64,000 nt of DNA from Vampirovibrio chlorellavorus (GTDB lineage: Bacteria; Cyanobacteriota; Vampirovibrionia; Vampirovibrionales; Vampirovibrionaceae). Position 1 is the first letter of the stretch. The number at the start of each line of letters is the position of its first letter. Shown one piece after another: positions 25,100 to 33,384 of this stretch. The position numbers and the translations under genes are program-made. The notes under the pieces were generated by a model. The model worked only from the letters and a program-made list of their open reading frames with translations. It searched no databases and was not told the DNA's origin. The stretch lies in contig QFWI01000009.1 of NCBI GenBank assembly GCA_003149345.1, positions 35,688 through 99,687 of the forward strand. Direction: 5' to 3'.

Positions 25100-26620
25100 G
25101 TGCCCCTTTCAGAAACCTCAGAGCCTTCAGAGCAATCACCCCCTTCAGATAAGGCTCAGGACAGCCCCCGCCCGTGGTTGGCCCGTCGTCTGGTTTTGTA
25201 CCAGGCGGCGGATCGCCACCCCGAATTGCAGGCTGCGCTGCTGGCCTGGTGCAAGCGGGACGTGCGCTTCTGGTTCCGCCATTTTTGCTGGACGTTTGAT
25301 CCCCGCAAGGAGCAGCCCCACTTGCCTTTTGTGCCCTATGCCTTTCAGGAAAAAGCGCTGGTGGAGCTAGTGCAGGCCATCGAAACCGGACAGGATTTAC
25401 TGATTGAAAAGAGCCGGGACATGGGCCTGAGTTGGCTGGTGCTGTTGGCCTTCCAGTATTTCTGGCTGTTTCGGGAGGGGGCCAACTTCCATCTGGGTTC
25501 CCGCAAGCAGGAGGCCGTGGATCGCAAGGGGGATTTATCCACGTTAATGGAAAAACTACGCTACAACCTCAGCTGGCTGCCCCACTGGATGCGTCCGGCA
25601 GGCTTTCAGGAGAGCGTCCACGACAATGTGTTGCGCTTGTTAAACCCGGTGAACGGCAACACCATTACCGGGGAAAGCAGCAACGAGAACTTCGGACGAG
25701 GGGGACGCTACAAGGCGGTGCTGTTCGATGAGTTTCCCTTTTGGCCCACCCAGGACGCCGCTTACGCTTCCGCCGGGCAGTCCACCCCCAGCCGCATTGT
25801 GGTGGGTACCCCCTACGGAAAAAACAATCGCTTTGCCGAACTGCGCTTTTCCGGGCAAATACGGGTGTTACGGGTGCATTGGCGGGAGCATCCCGATCGG
25901 GATGAGGCCTGGTACGCCACCCAGCGGCAGCGCCTCAGCGAGGACGAGTTGGCTCGGGAGCTTGATATTAACTATCATTTGTCCCTGAAGAACCGGGTCT
26001 TTTCCAATTTCCAGGAGGCCAACAAGGGAAATTTTCAGGATTTCCAGCCCACCAGACTCATTCGCAGCTGGGATTTTGGCTACCATTGCCCAGCGTGTCT
26101 GTTCCTGGCTTTCGATAGTGAGGATCGCCTGCTGGTGCTGCGGGAAGTGGTGGGCGCCCAGGTGTTGCTCACCGATTTTGCCCATCGGGTCAAGGCCATC
26201 ACCGACACGTACTATCCGGGCGTACCAGTGGAGGACATTTGCGACCCGGCGGGTGCCCAGCGTTCTGATAAGAACGTGCGTACCAGTATCGAGATTCTCA
26301 ACAGTCTGGGCATTTTTCCGTTTTTCGATCGGGCTCCCATCAAGGACGGACTGGAACTAATGCGGATGCAATTATCCCGTCCAGTGGGAAACACCCCAGC
26401 TTTGCGGGTGGATTATGCCTGCGCAAAGCTGATTGAGGCCTTTGAGGGAGGGTATCGTTACAGTTCCCCCGAGTCGGAGACGCCGCTACAGGAGCATCCA
26501 TACGAGGACGTGATGGACTGCCTGCGCTATGCGGTCATGCAAAAGTGTTCTCTGCCAGTATCCGGCAAATTCAGACGCTCGCCCCAGTATCGTAGGGGAA
26601 ATCGCTATACGGGCTATTAA
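25100..26620 (+). CDS. terL: phage large terminase subunit
   Basis: A 506-residue packaging motor. The ATPase part has an atypical Walker A EKSRDMGLSW at about 103-112 (as in many terminases) and Walker B VLFDEF at 207-212, followed by the coupling motif VVGTPYG. The nuclease part has acidic residues in IRSWDFGY (Asp325), ICDPAGAQ (Asp382) and YEDVMDCLRYA (Asp470/473), consistent with an intact RNase H-like centre. GTG at 25100 with GGAGGGG about 8 bases upstream is preferred to an overlapping TTG at 25079. It is the last gene of the module. No portal or capsid gene follows before the tRNA gene. Confidence 0.9.
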   Translation: MPLSETSEPSEQSPPSDKAQDSPRPWLARRLVLYQAADRHPELQAALLAWCKRDVRFWFRHFCWTFDPRKEQPHLPFVPYAFQEKALVELVQAIETGQDLLIEKSRDMGLSWLVLLAFQYFWLFREGANFHLGSRKQEAVDRKGDLSTLMEKLRYNLSWLPHWMRPAGFQESVHDNVLRLLNPVNGNTITGESSNENFGRGGRYKAVLFDEFPFWPTQDAAYASAGQSTPSRIVVGTPYGKNNRFAELRFSGQIRVLRVHWREHPDRDEAWYATQRQRLSEDELARELDINYHLSLKNRVFSNFQEANKGNFQDFQPTRLIRSWDFGYHCPACLFLAFDSEDRLLVLREVVGAQVLLTDFAHRVKAITDTYYPGVPVEDICDPAGAQRSDKNVRTSIEILNSLGIFPFFDRAPIKDGLELMRMQLSRPVGNTPALRVDYACAKLIEAFEGGYRYSSPESETPLQEHPYEDVMDCLRYAVMQKCSLPVSGKFRRSPQYRRGNRYTGY

Positions 26621-26819
26621 GGCCCTACGGCTCAGCTTTACTGGACTTGGCTTAAAGGAGTGTTCATTCAGCTTCAGACAGACTATGGCTGTGTTCGACT
26701 TCCCCACCACATTTCAATAGTCATTGAAACATAAAAATAAATAAACAAATATTTGTAAAGATGGCTTTCTGTCTGGATATAAGCCGGTTTGGGTTCGCAA
26801 AGCCCCACGCCCCGGTGCT
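26621..26819. other. intergenic region after the terminase
   Basis: I see no gene between the terminase stop and the promoter-like site at 26820. The sequence is AT-rich around 26720-26760. Confidence 0.4.
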
Positions 26820-26845
26820 AACTTTCTAAAAAGTTCTCCTATAAT
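26820..26845 (+). promoter_or_regulatory. possible promoter with palindrome
   Basis: TATAAT at 26840-26845 fits a -10 box. Directly upstream is AACTTT-CTAA-AAAGTT (26820-26835). No good -35 box is visible at the right spacing. A terminator follows within 30 bp. Confidence 0.4.
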
Positions 26846-26873
26846 AACTCCTACATCCCCCCTCTTTTAGTCT

Positions 26874-26897
26874 GCCGCTTTATGCGGCCTTTTTTTT
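26874..26897 (+). terminator. strong intrinsic terminator
   Basis: GCCGC-TTTAT-GCGGC hairpin (26874-26888) is followed by eight T residues. It ends rightward transcription from the phage module or from the site at 26820-26845. Confidence 0.85.
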
Positions 26898-27035
26898 ACC
26901 TTTAGGTCACAAAGTGAATTAGCAAGAGTTTCCAGATTTTAACCGTGATTTATAGCCAATCTGAAAGATTTTCGCTTGTGTCCCCCAGACGGCTATGTTA
27001 TAAATTTCCTGTTCTCTCAAACGAACTCCCCACGC

Positions 27036-27112
27036 GGGGTGGTAGCTCAGTTGGTTAGAGTACCTGCCTGTCACGCAGGATGTCGCGGGTTCGAGCCCCG
27101 TCCACCCCGCCA
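27036..27112 (+). tRNA. tRNA-Asp (anticodon GTC)
   Basis: The 77 nt cloverleaf closes well. Acceptor GGGGTGG pairs with CCACCCC, the D arm is GCTC/GAGT, and the anticodon stem CCTGC/GCAGG carries loop CTGTCAC with anticodon GTC. The T arm is GCGGG/CCCGT with TTCGAGC. The discriminator is G and the CCA end is encoded at 27110-27112. A terminator follows at 27143. It lies next to the phage module, so it could serve as an attachment site; no second tRNA fragment was found in the window. Confidence 0.97.
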
Positions 27113-27142
27113 CTTTCAAATAAGTGGAAACACACACACTAG

Positions 27143-27177
27143 AAGGCTTTCCGAGTTTCAAACCGGAAGGCTTTTTT
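27143..27177 (+). terminator. intrinsic terminator after tRNA-Asp
   Basis: GCTTTCCG pairs with CGGAAGGC (one G-U pair), then TTTTTT. It begins 31 bp after the tRNA. Confidence 0.85.
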
Positions 27178-27268
27178 GTTGACAGGGATGAGGTTAAAGC
27201 GGCCCGCAATAAAAGATCTACCCTTGCTTTGATCATATTATGGCTAGGTTTTTTGGAGATAAACATCA

Positions 27269-27862
27269 GTGATTACAACAGAACCATACAGGTTCAGTTC
27301 TTTCACCTCAACAAAACTTACCTTTAAAGGGGTGAATAGTTTTTACAAACGGCTGGAAAGGGATAAACTTTTTACTGAAGAGCCTCTTCCTGACTTTTCA
27401 GTCATGGATAAAAATAACCCTCTCAAAATCCAAAGAGACCATGCCACATTCAGTCAGGAGCGATTAGCGGGAGTTGCCCCCTTGGCAAAGCTGACGCGCC
27501 GTATGTTTGATGCGCAACGACAAAAAAATAAAATTGATGTCACGGAAGAAAAATTAAAGACACAACGCCTGAAGAAGCTTCAGAATGACGGTTTAAAAAT
27601 AGACCCCAACGCCTCGCTGGATGAGATGGCCATTCTTCAGGCACAATTCAGCAGTCATAAGCGTGACGAAGAATTAGGCAAGAACTATGGGGTGGGTTCA
27701 TTGTCAGACCCCGCTGTTGCGGAGATGAAAGCATTCAAGAAAAATCCGACATCGTACAGTTCTAAAAATATCCCAAATCGCAAGTCGATTTTTTCCAGGA
27801 TGACTGACTTTTTCAAAAATCTGTTTCAACGGATTAAAAAATGGTTCAAAAACACAAACTAA
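27269..27862 (+). CDS. hypothetical basic protein
   Basis: This 197-residue protein matches no family I know. The first 25 residues are Ser/Thr/Phe-rich with LTFKGVNSF, the short Phe-Gly-type motif seen in several accessory proteins here. The middle is a charged helix (about 75-125), possibly a coiled coil. The C-terminus is strongly amphipathic and basic (KNLFQRIKKWFKN), which could bind membrane or nucleic acid. GTG at 27269 has GGAGA about 9 bases upstream. The gene is clearly AT-richer than its neighbours, which suggests a different origin. It follows the tRNA-Asp terminator. Confidence 0.7.
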   Translation: MITTEPYRFSSFTSTKLTFKGVNSFYKRLERDKLFTEEPLPDFSVMDKNNPLKIQRDHATFSQERLAGVAPLAKLTRRMFDAQRQKNKIDVTEEKLKTQRLKKLQNDGLKIDPNASLDEMAILQAQFSSHKRDEELGKNYGVGSLSDPAVAEMKAFKKNPTSYSSKNIPNRKSIFSRMTDFFKNLFQRIKKWFKNTN

Positions 27863-27993
27863 TGAGCCCGGAGTACCGCCATCCCAGCCATCCGTTTTCT
27901 ATGCTGACTTGCGGCTCTGTCTGGTCGCTACCGAGGACTGGCTGGACTAGTCGAGTCATCCCACCCCAAAGCGCCGCCAGCCCACATTGATCG

Positions 27994-28797
27994 TCAGGTT
28001 CGTGGGCGCTTGGCGAAGAAGATAGACTCAGGAAAAACAAGCGGCAGAATGGGAAAGCCTCGAAAAGGAGGGTCAGAAGCAGCTTCGGCCTGAGCCAATC
28101 GTTGAGCGACTTCGGCAGCTTCGGCCTGAGCCAATAGCTGAACGACTTCGGCGGCTTCGGCTTCGGCCTGGGCCAGCAGTTGAACGACTTCAGCACGTTT
28201 CATCCTTTGGGCCAATTGCAACGGCGTGGCCCCTTTGTAATCCTTGGCGTCCACCACGGCACCGGCGTCCAACAGCCCTTTCACCACCTCCACATGCCCG
28301 CCAATAGCGGCATGATGAAGGGGGCGGCATCCATACAGGTCATCCGGCAATTCAATGTTGGCTCCGGCCTGAAGCAAGCGCTTCACCAGATCCAAAGATC
28401 CCCTGCGAGCGGCAATCATCAGGGGACTTCTTCGATGAAACGTCCCATCCAGCGCATCCACCTGGGCCCCTGCGCTGATCAATGCCTGCACGGCTTCTCT
28501 GTTTCGACATTCAACGGCATAGTGCAGAATTCGGTTTCCCAGGGAGTCTTCAAAGTCTGGATTAAACCCTGCCTCCAGAGACGGCTTCAGCCTCTGAAAG
28601 TCCCCGTTTCGCGCGGCAAGGCACAGCGCTTCCGACTGCTGGACTGCAATGGAATCCGACGGCCCGGCAAACCTCAGCGGAGCCGGAACGCCGTACCGTC
28701 TCTCACAGTGGGTGCTGGCGACTGTCGGAGAAACCGTGGGGGCCGGGGCGGGACTCAAGAAACCGCTCCCCACTCTGGAATAAACGCTTGAGAACAT
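27994..28797 (-). CDS. ankyrin-repeat protein with C-terminal heptad-like repeat
   Basis: About 267 residues: a Pro/Ala-rich leader of some 60 residues with LRFAGPSDS, then four to five ankyrin repeats (HYAVECRNREAVQALISAGA, SPLMIAARRGSLDLVKRLL, RPLHHAAIGGHVEVVKGLL, TPLQLAQRMKRAEVVQLL). The last repeat runs into three copies of a 13-15 residue AEVVQLLAQAEA-type unit. ATG at 28797 has AAGGA about 8 bases upstream. No signal peptide. It is one of three minus-strand ankyrin-type genes in a row. Confidence 0.88.
   Translation of the reverse strand: MFSSVYSRVGSGFLSPAPAPTVSPTVASTHCERRYGVPAPLRFAGPSDSIAVQQSEALCLAARNGDFQRLKPSLEAGFNPDFEDSLGNRILHYAVECRNREAVQALISAGAQVDALDGTFHRRSPLMIAARRGSLDLVKRLLQAGANIELPDDLYGCRPLHHAAIGGHVEVVKGLLDAGAVVDAKDYKGATPLQLAQRMKRAEVVQLLAQAEAEAAEVVQLLAQAEAAEVAQRLAQAEAASDPPFRGFPILPLVFPESIFFAKRPRT
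28075..28193. repeat. in-frame tandem repeat inside the ankyrin gene
   Basis: Three copies of a 39-45 bp unit containing TTCGGCCTGAGCCA encode AEVVQLLAQAEA-like peptides. The unit length is a multiple of three, so copy number can change without breaking the frame. Confidence 0.85.
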
Positions 28798-28982
28798 ATA
28801 AAAATCCTTTTGGTGCAAAAATTTTTTCGGGGCGCCGTGATCGGCACACTGTCATCAGGCGTTGGATCCTGATTCATACACAATAAAACCAAACCGCCTC
28901 GCTACGTGCCTGGCGCAGGATCGTTGACCGAACGTTGCCGGTGCCCGCTCCGCCCAATCTCCGTTCGGGCTCTATTGCCCCA

Positions 28983-29858
28983 TTATCGCGAATAGCGGTT
29001 CGATCGCCTGCTGATGTAAATTTGCTCCAGCAGGGATTCCAGCCCCGGCTGCTGGGTGTGGGGCCGCAGTATCCGCACCACGGACTTGTGCCCGTAGCTG
29101 GCCGCCTTGGTCAACGCCTCATTCACCACGGCCTCATTGCGGGCCACGGGGCTAGCCGTCAGCAATTCGGACACCACCGCAAGGTGGCCATACTGGGCGG
29201 CCTCTTTCAAGGCGGAGGCCATGGCCAGTGGATCGTCTTGAATGGGGGTGTCCGCCAGCAACGTTGTCACCACACGCTCATAACCGCCACCAGCGGCGCG
29301 TCGCAAGGCCATGGCCAGGGCCACGGAATCCTCCTTGATGTCCGTCTTTTGCAGCAGGGTCGTCACCACAGGCTGATGCCCCCTGGCGGCGGCCTTTTCA
29401 AGGGCATCGGCGATGACCGCTTGGTTTTGCCCCAAATGAATTTTGCCCAGCAATTTGTTCACAACCCGCAAATGACCGTTTTCGGCGGCGGCCACCAAGG
29501 GCTTGCCCCAAACCGCTGGCTGATCCACGCCGCTGAGACAGTCCGCTATATTTTGTACAACCTGGGTGAGTCCCTGTTTGGCGGCCTTGTTCAACCGAGC
29601 CTGATAATGACCGATTAAAGCGTCGCCAATCTCGGGGCTGCGAGAAAACACGTCCCGAAGCTGCGGATGGCGTCCCAGGTCATTCCCGAAACAGCGCACA
29701 AAGACATCCGTGTGGTTCACCGCCTCAGGCCATTGAACCTCCACGGGCAGGGACTCAGAGCGGGCATGAGCCGGAGGAGGAGATTGGACGTGGCCCGGAA
29801 GAGAGTGGGAATGGGACGTCCCGTGGGGAGAGCCAAATTGAATCGGGTTTGGATACAC
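28983..29858 (-). CDS. ankyrin-like repeat protein
   Basis: This 291-residue protein begins with PIQFGSPHG, then a His/Pro/Ser-rich leader. From about residue 85 it has five to six helical repeats of about 35-38 residues with the pattern A-A--GH--VV--LL (for example AAENGHLRVVNKLL, AAARGHQPVVTTLL, AAQYGHLAVVSELL). These are ankyrin-like units lacking the usual TPLH turn. The start appears to be GTG at 29858 without a clear ribosome site, so the N-terminus is uncertain. It is probably soluble, and a protein-binding role is inferred. Confidence 0.8.
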   Translation of the reverse strand: MYPNPIQFGSPHGTSHSHSLPGHVQSPPPAHARSESLPVEVQWPEAVNHTDVFVRCFGNDLGRHPQLRDVFSRSPEIGDALIGHYQARLNKAAKQGLTQVVQNIADCLSGVDQPAVWGKPLVAAAENGHLRVVNKLLGKIHLGQNQAVIADALEKAAARGHQPVVTTLLQKTDIKEDSVALAMALRRAAGGGYERVVTTLLADTPIQDDPLAMASALKEAAQYGHLAVVSELLTASPVARNEAVVNEALTKAASYGHKSVVRILRPHTQQPGLESLLEQIYISRRSNRYSR

Positions 29859-29886
29859 TGGAGATCAGCCTTAAACCATATCTGAC

Positions 29887-30636
29887 TTAAACCATATCGG
29901 ACGTTGTTTGATCCCGGGTTTGATCCTGGCAAGACGGGGACAATTTGGCGGCCAAGGCCCGCTTGAGTTCCCGATAATTGGGGTAACGCTCCAAACCGTC
30001 TTCGTAACAGGTTTCCAAATACTCCATGGTGTCCATCATGTCCTGGTAACTCACCTGGGGATAGGTCTGGATATAAAAGCCCAGAATGGGCGCTATATTC
30101 TCAGGAGGCTCATAGTACTGGGGGTCGGTCAAGTTTTTCAAACAGTCCAAAGCGAGCTGCCGGGCCTCTTCACCAAGCACAGGTTCCAGATTCGGCCCTG
30201 TGCCGACTTTACCCAGCAGGGTCAGGGCACGGTGCCGTTGTTCGGCAAACGCCTGAAGCTGCGGGCTGCCCAGCGGGGCACGTAAGCTGTTGATGTATGA
30301 ACTTTGGGTTAAAAGCCGGTTCCCACGCTCTACAACCCCAATCGCTTCCTCGACTTGACGAGGTTCCACGGATGGCTTGGCACTGATCAGATTGTGGTTC
30401 AACTTATTTATGTTGTTCAAAGCCCCCGGTGGCCCATCAGGTTCCTTCGGCCCGGCAGGGGGCAAAGCCTTGGGCCGACCGAGAAATTGGTCAAAATTCA
30501 ATTGCCCCTTCAGGCTGGGGCTTTTTTGAAGCGATTTGCCCTTCAACAACTTTTCGCCCAGTGGCCCCAGTTTTTCAGGGGTCTTGGGAGGAGCAGGGGG
30601 CGTGCCGGTTTTCAGGGGTGAAGCAGGTTCAAGCAT
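29887..30636 (-). CDS. hypothetical protein
   Basis: An about 249-residue protein I do not recognise. The N-terminal 80 residues are Pro/Lys-rich (PASPLKTGTPPAPPKTPEK) and probably disordered. The C-terminal two-thirds are helical and rich in Leu, Glu and Tyr, with no repeat pattern or transmembrane segment. I prefer the ATG at 30636; a TTG lies 33 bases upstream. The gene is packed between two ankyrin genes on the same strand, 28 bp from the one at 29858. Confidence 0.65.
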   Translation of the reverse strand: MLEPASPLKTGTPPAPPKTPEKLGPLGEKLLKGKSLQKSPSLKGQLNFDQFLGRPKALPPAGPKEPDGPPGALNNINKLNHNLISAKPSVEPRQVEEAIGVVERGNRLLTQSSYINSLRAPLGSPQLQAFAEQRHRALTLLGKVGTGPNLEPVLGEEARQLALDCLKNLTDPQYYEPPENIAPILGFYIQTYPQVSYQDMMDTMEYLETCYEDGLERYPNYRELKRALAAKLSPSCQDQTRDQTTSDMV

Positions 30637-30821
30637 CAGGAAATTATCCACGACATGGGCTTCAGGCAAGGGGCCTGTCTGGCGGTAAACCTTGAATAAG
30701 GCACCAGCCTGAGGGTTCAGGGGGCGGTCGTTTTTTCAGGGGCGCAGGCCGTCCGGTTTGCCTAACAGTGTAAACAAAACATCGCAAAGATAAAATTGCG
30801 CCTCGCCTGAAAACAGGGGAC

Positions 30822-32738
30822 TCAGGGCAAGGTCAACAAGCGATGAAGCTCAAAATGATTCAAGAGGGGATGCAATTGTTTTTTGTCCAGCATCTGGGTA
30901 ATTTCCGCCCTGAAAAAGTTTTGATAGGTTTTTGGGGTTAAGCTGCGGGTCAGCACCGGGTTTTCATCCATCTCGGAGATGCAATGCATCATCAGTCCCA
31001 AGAAGGCCTTGCAGGCCAACAGGTAATCCGCCGGATTTTCCTGTTTTGCCGCCTCAATGGCCTGATGATTCTCAAACAGGCGATACAGCTCATCCGCCCG
31101 CATTTTTCGCCAGTAAACCGGACGTTCCTGCTTCAGCTCAACAAGGCGTCGCTCCAGGTTGGCGTTAATACGCCGGGAATCGAGGGGACTCAGCAAGGTA
31201 TGCCGGCCAGCCACAAGCTGGGGAGGCACCTGATGGGGCTCCGGCTGGGCACTGGGCAGATCATGGGCGTGAAAATCATCGTAGGGGTTTTCAGCAGTCT
31301 CCGCCGCGTCCGGCGCATGCGCATCCGTCTCATTCACATCCGGGGACAGGATCAAATCCATCAAATAATCGGCGCAGTACTGCTTGTACCCTTCGGGCGA
31401 GTTCTGCTTGAAGGCCCTCAGCTGTGGATTATTCTGAAAATTATGGCTCACCCGGGCAAACCGGCTGAATACGGGGGCCAGATCGAGCCCGGGGCTCTCT
31501 CTCAAGGGGTTGGCAAAGAAAGGGGCCGCCAGGTAGTTCGACAACTGCAAACGGGCCTGCTCGGACAGGGTTTCTTCGCCCTTCAGGGCCTGCCAGGCTC
31601 GCTGTATATCGTCCCGCTCTTTCAAGTCGGGCGCTGCCAGCAATCTGGCCACCACCCGGGGCTGACTGTGGAGAATGGCTTGTTTAAGAGGCGTAACGCC
31701 ATGGTAATCGGGCTGGTTGACGTCGCCCCCCAGGGATAGCAATAAATCAACGGCCTCCGGCACGTCCATCTGGCATAATTCCGTCAGCAGGGTATGTCCC
31801 CGGTTATTCAAGGCGTCCGGTTGGGCGCCGTGATCCAGCAGAACTTTGGCAAGGGCTCGATCTTGCCGAAAAAGGGCGAAACCGAGTGGGCCAATGCCAA
31901 AGTCATTGCAGTGATTGGGATTGGCTTTGGCTTTTAACAGCGCCTTCACAATCTTGTGATTCCCTCGGGCCGCCGCAATCAGCAAGGGGGTGTCTCCGTC
32001 CAGGTCAGACCGATTGGGATCGGCCTTGGCCGCCAACAGTTTTTGCGCCAACCTCAGGTTTTCAAGACCACAGGCCTGCGCCAGTGGGGTCAGACCATCA
32101 TAGTTGGCCTGATTGGGATTGGCCCCCTTGTCAAGCAGCATCTGAAGGATAGACGGGCTATTGACCAGTATCGCAAAAGACAGCGGCGGGTTTCCTTCCG
32201 TGTCCGTCAGGTGCAAATCCAGTTCGGGGGACTGAAGTAACGCCTCCACACAGTCCGGGGCGTTGCCCAGAATGGCCATCACCAGTGGGGTATAGTTCTT
32301 GAAATAAGGGTTTTGGGCATTCACTTGCCCGCCCATGGCAACCAGTTGTCGGGTTACCCTGGCATTGCCATAGCCTGCGGCCAGCATCAGCAAGGTATCC
32401 CCGTGCGCGTTGGACAGGTTGGGATTGAACCCCGACGCTACCTCGGCCCCACCCTTTGTTTGTGGAAGCACATACCCCATGGCCTGGAGAAAGCTGTTTA
32501 GAGAGTCATTGTGAAGCGGGGAGGCCGTAGAATTGGCCAGCGCTTCCAGATCGGGTGCCGGAGAAGCGGCCCGTGAAACAGACTGAGACTCATCCCCCCG
32601 GCTGGATTGAAAGGTGTCTTGTGGCTGTGAGGATTTTTCAGGGGCTTTGGAAGCGCCCTGAAAAAACAGCCTCGATCCGCGATCAGGACGAGTGGATGAG
32701 CTGGCTTGACGAAAGAAGCTGGGCGGGAGCGAAATCAT
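30822..32738 (-). CDS. large ankyrin-repeat protein with C-terminal helical domain
   Basis: About 638 residues. A Ser/Pro/Gln-rich leader contains LFFQGASK near residue 26. About nine ankyrin repeats follow from residue 110 to 400 (motifs TLLMLAAGYGN, TPLVMAILGN, TPLAQACGLEN, TPLLIAAARGN). The C-terminal 240 residues are a separate helical region with EGYKQYCADYLMDLIL and ADYLLACKAFLGLM, of unknown fold. ATG at 32738 has GGA 7 bases upstream and skips a hydrophobic upstream frame. This is a candidate effector or scaffold protein; that is inference. Confidence 0.87.
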   Translation of the reverse strand: MISLPPSFFRQASSSTRPDRGSRLFFQGASKAPEKSSQPQDTFQSSRGDESQSVSRAASPAPDLEALANSTASPLHNDSLNSFLQAMGYVLPQTKGGAEVASGFNPNLSNAHGDTLLMLAAGYGNARVTRQLVAMGGQVNAQNPYFKNYTPLVMAILGNAPDCVEALLQSPELDLHLTDTEGNPPLSFAILVNSPSILQMLLDKGANPNQANYDGLTPLAQACGLENLRLAQKLLAAKADPNRSDLDGDTPLLIAAARGNHKIVKALLKAKANPNHCNDFGIGPLGFALFRQDRALAKVLLDHGAQPDALNNRGHTLLTELCQMDVPEAVDLLLSLGGDVNQPDYHGVTPLKQAILHSQPRVVARLLAAPDLKERDDIQRAWQALKGEETLSEQARLQLSNYLAAPFFANPLRESPGLDLAPVFSRFARVSHNFQNNPQLRAFKQNSPEGYKQYCADYLMDLILSPDVNETDAHAPDAAETAENPYDDFHAHDLPSAQPEPHQVPPQLVAGRHTLLSPLDSRRINANLERRLVELKQERPVYWRKMRADELYRLFENHQAIEAAKQENPADYLLACKAFLGLMMHCISEMDENPVLTRSLTPKTYQNFFRAEITQMLDKKQLHPLLNHFELHRLLTLP

Positions 32739-32899
32739 GGATATCCACGCGACAGGGCTTATAGAAAGAATACCCCAAGCGACGGGGCATTGTGTGACTC
32801 TATTGTAAATGCTCCTCAAGCCATTCAATTGCCACCGGCGGCCACAACTTCATATTCAGTAATATTTGAAGCGCAGGAAGCCCATCACAAGGTCACCGG

Positions 32900-33340
32900 C
32901 TAAAACGGCATCTTCGATTCCAGGTAACCCAGCCGCCAGCCGCCACGCTCGTTCACCATAATGAGATTGACCCGCTGTTCCTGCCCATTGGGGAATACCA
33001 GGTGCGCTTCCACGGTGGCGGTTTTTCCCTGGCCAGACAAGGTGGAAAAATAACCGTACCGGGCGAACTGGGCGGCCTGACTCTGCCTTACAAAGCGCCG
33101 CCAGAAGCGCAGCACCAAGTCCAGGTTGTTGGTTTCAAACATCAGCTTGACTTCAGGGGGGCCCAGCTTGGCCGCTTCGGCGGCCTTGGGGTTTTGCTGG
33201 TAAATATCTTTCAGCGTCCACTGAACAAACTCTTTTTGGGAGTAATCGGAAAACAACCCCCAGCACACATGCACCTGGCTCTGTAACAGGGCCTGAAAAA
33301 AATAGCGGGCGACTTCGTGTGGCTCAGAATTTTTTTTCAT
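32900..33340 (-). CDS. hypothetical protein, possibly NTF2/DUF4878-like
   Basis: A 146-residue protein. The N-terminal helix with VARYFFQALLQSQVHVCWGLFSDYSQKEF, then a beta-rich half ending in MVNERGGWRLGYLESK, resembles the cystatin/NTF2-like layout of DUF4878 or lumazine-binding-like domains. I cannot name a family with certainty and see no signal peptide. It lies between the ankyrin cluster and the pilus-type genes on the same strand, 44 bp from the gene at 33385. Confidence 0.6.
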   Translation of the reverse strand: MKKNSEPHEVARYFFQALLQSQVHVCWGLFSDYSQKEFVQWTLKDIYQQNPKAAEAAKLGPPEVKLMFETNNLDLVLRFWRRFVRQSQAAQFARYGYFSTLSGQGKTATVEAHLVFPNGQEQRVNLIMVNERGGWRLGYLESKMPF

Positions 33341-33384
33341 CAGACACCGGTATTAGCTGGATGCGGTTACTGGAGCGAAATTCA

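Noticed and set aside
28180..28791. 203-codon plus-strand open frame
   Set aside because: Antisense to the ankyrin gene at 27994-28797.
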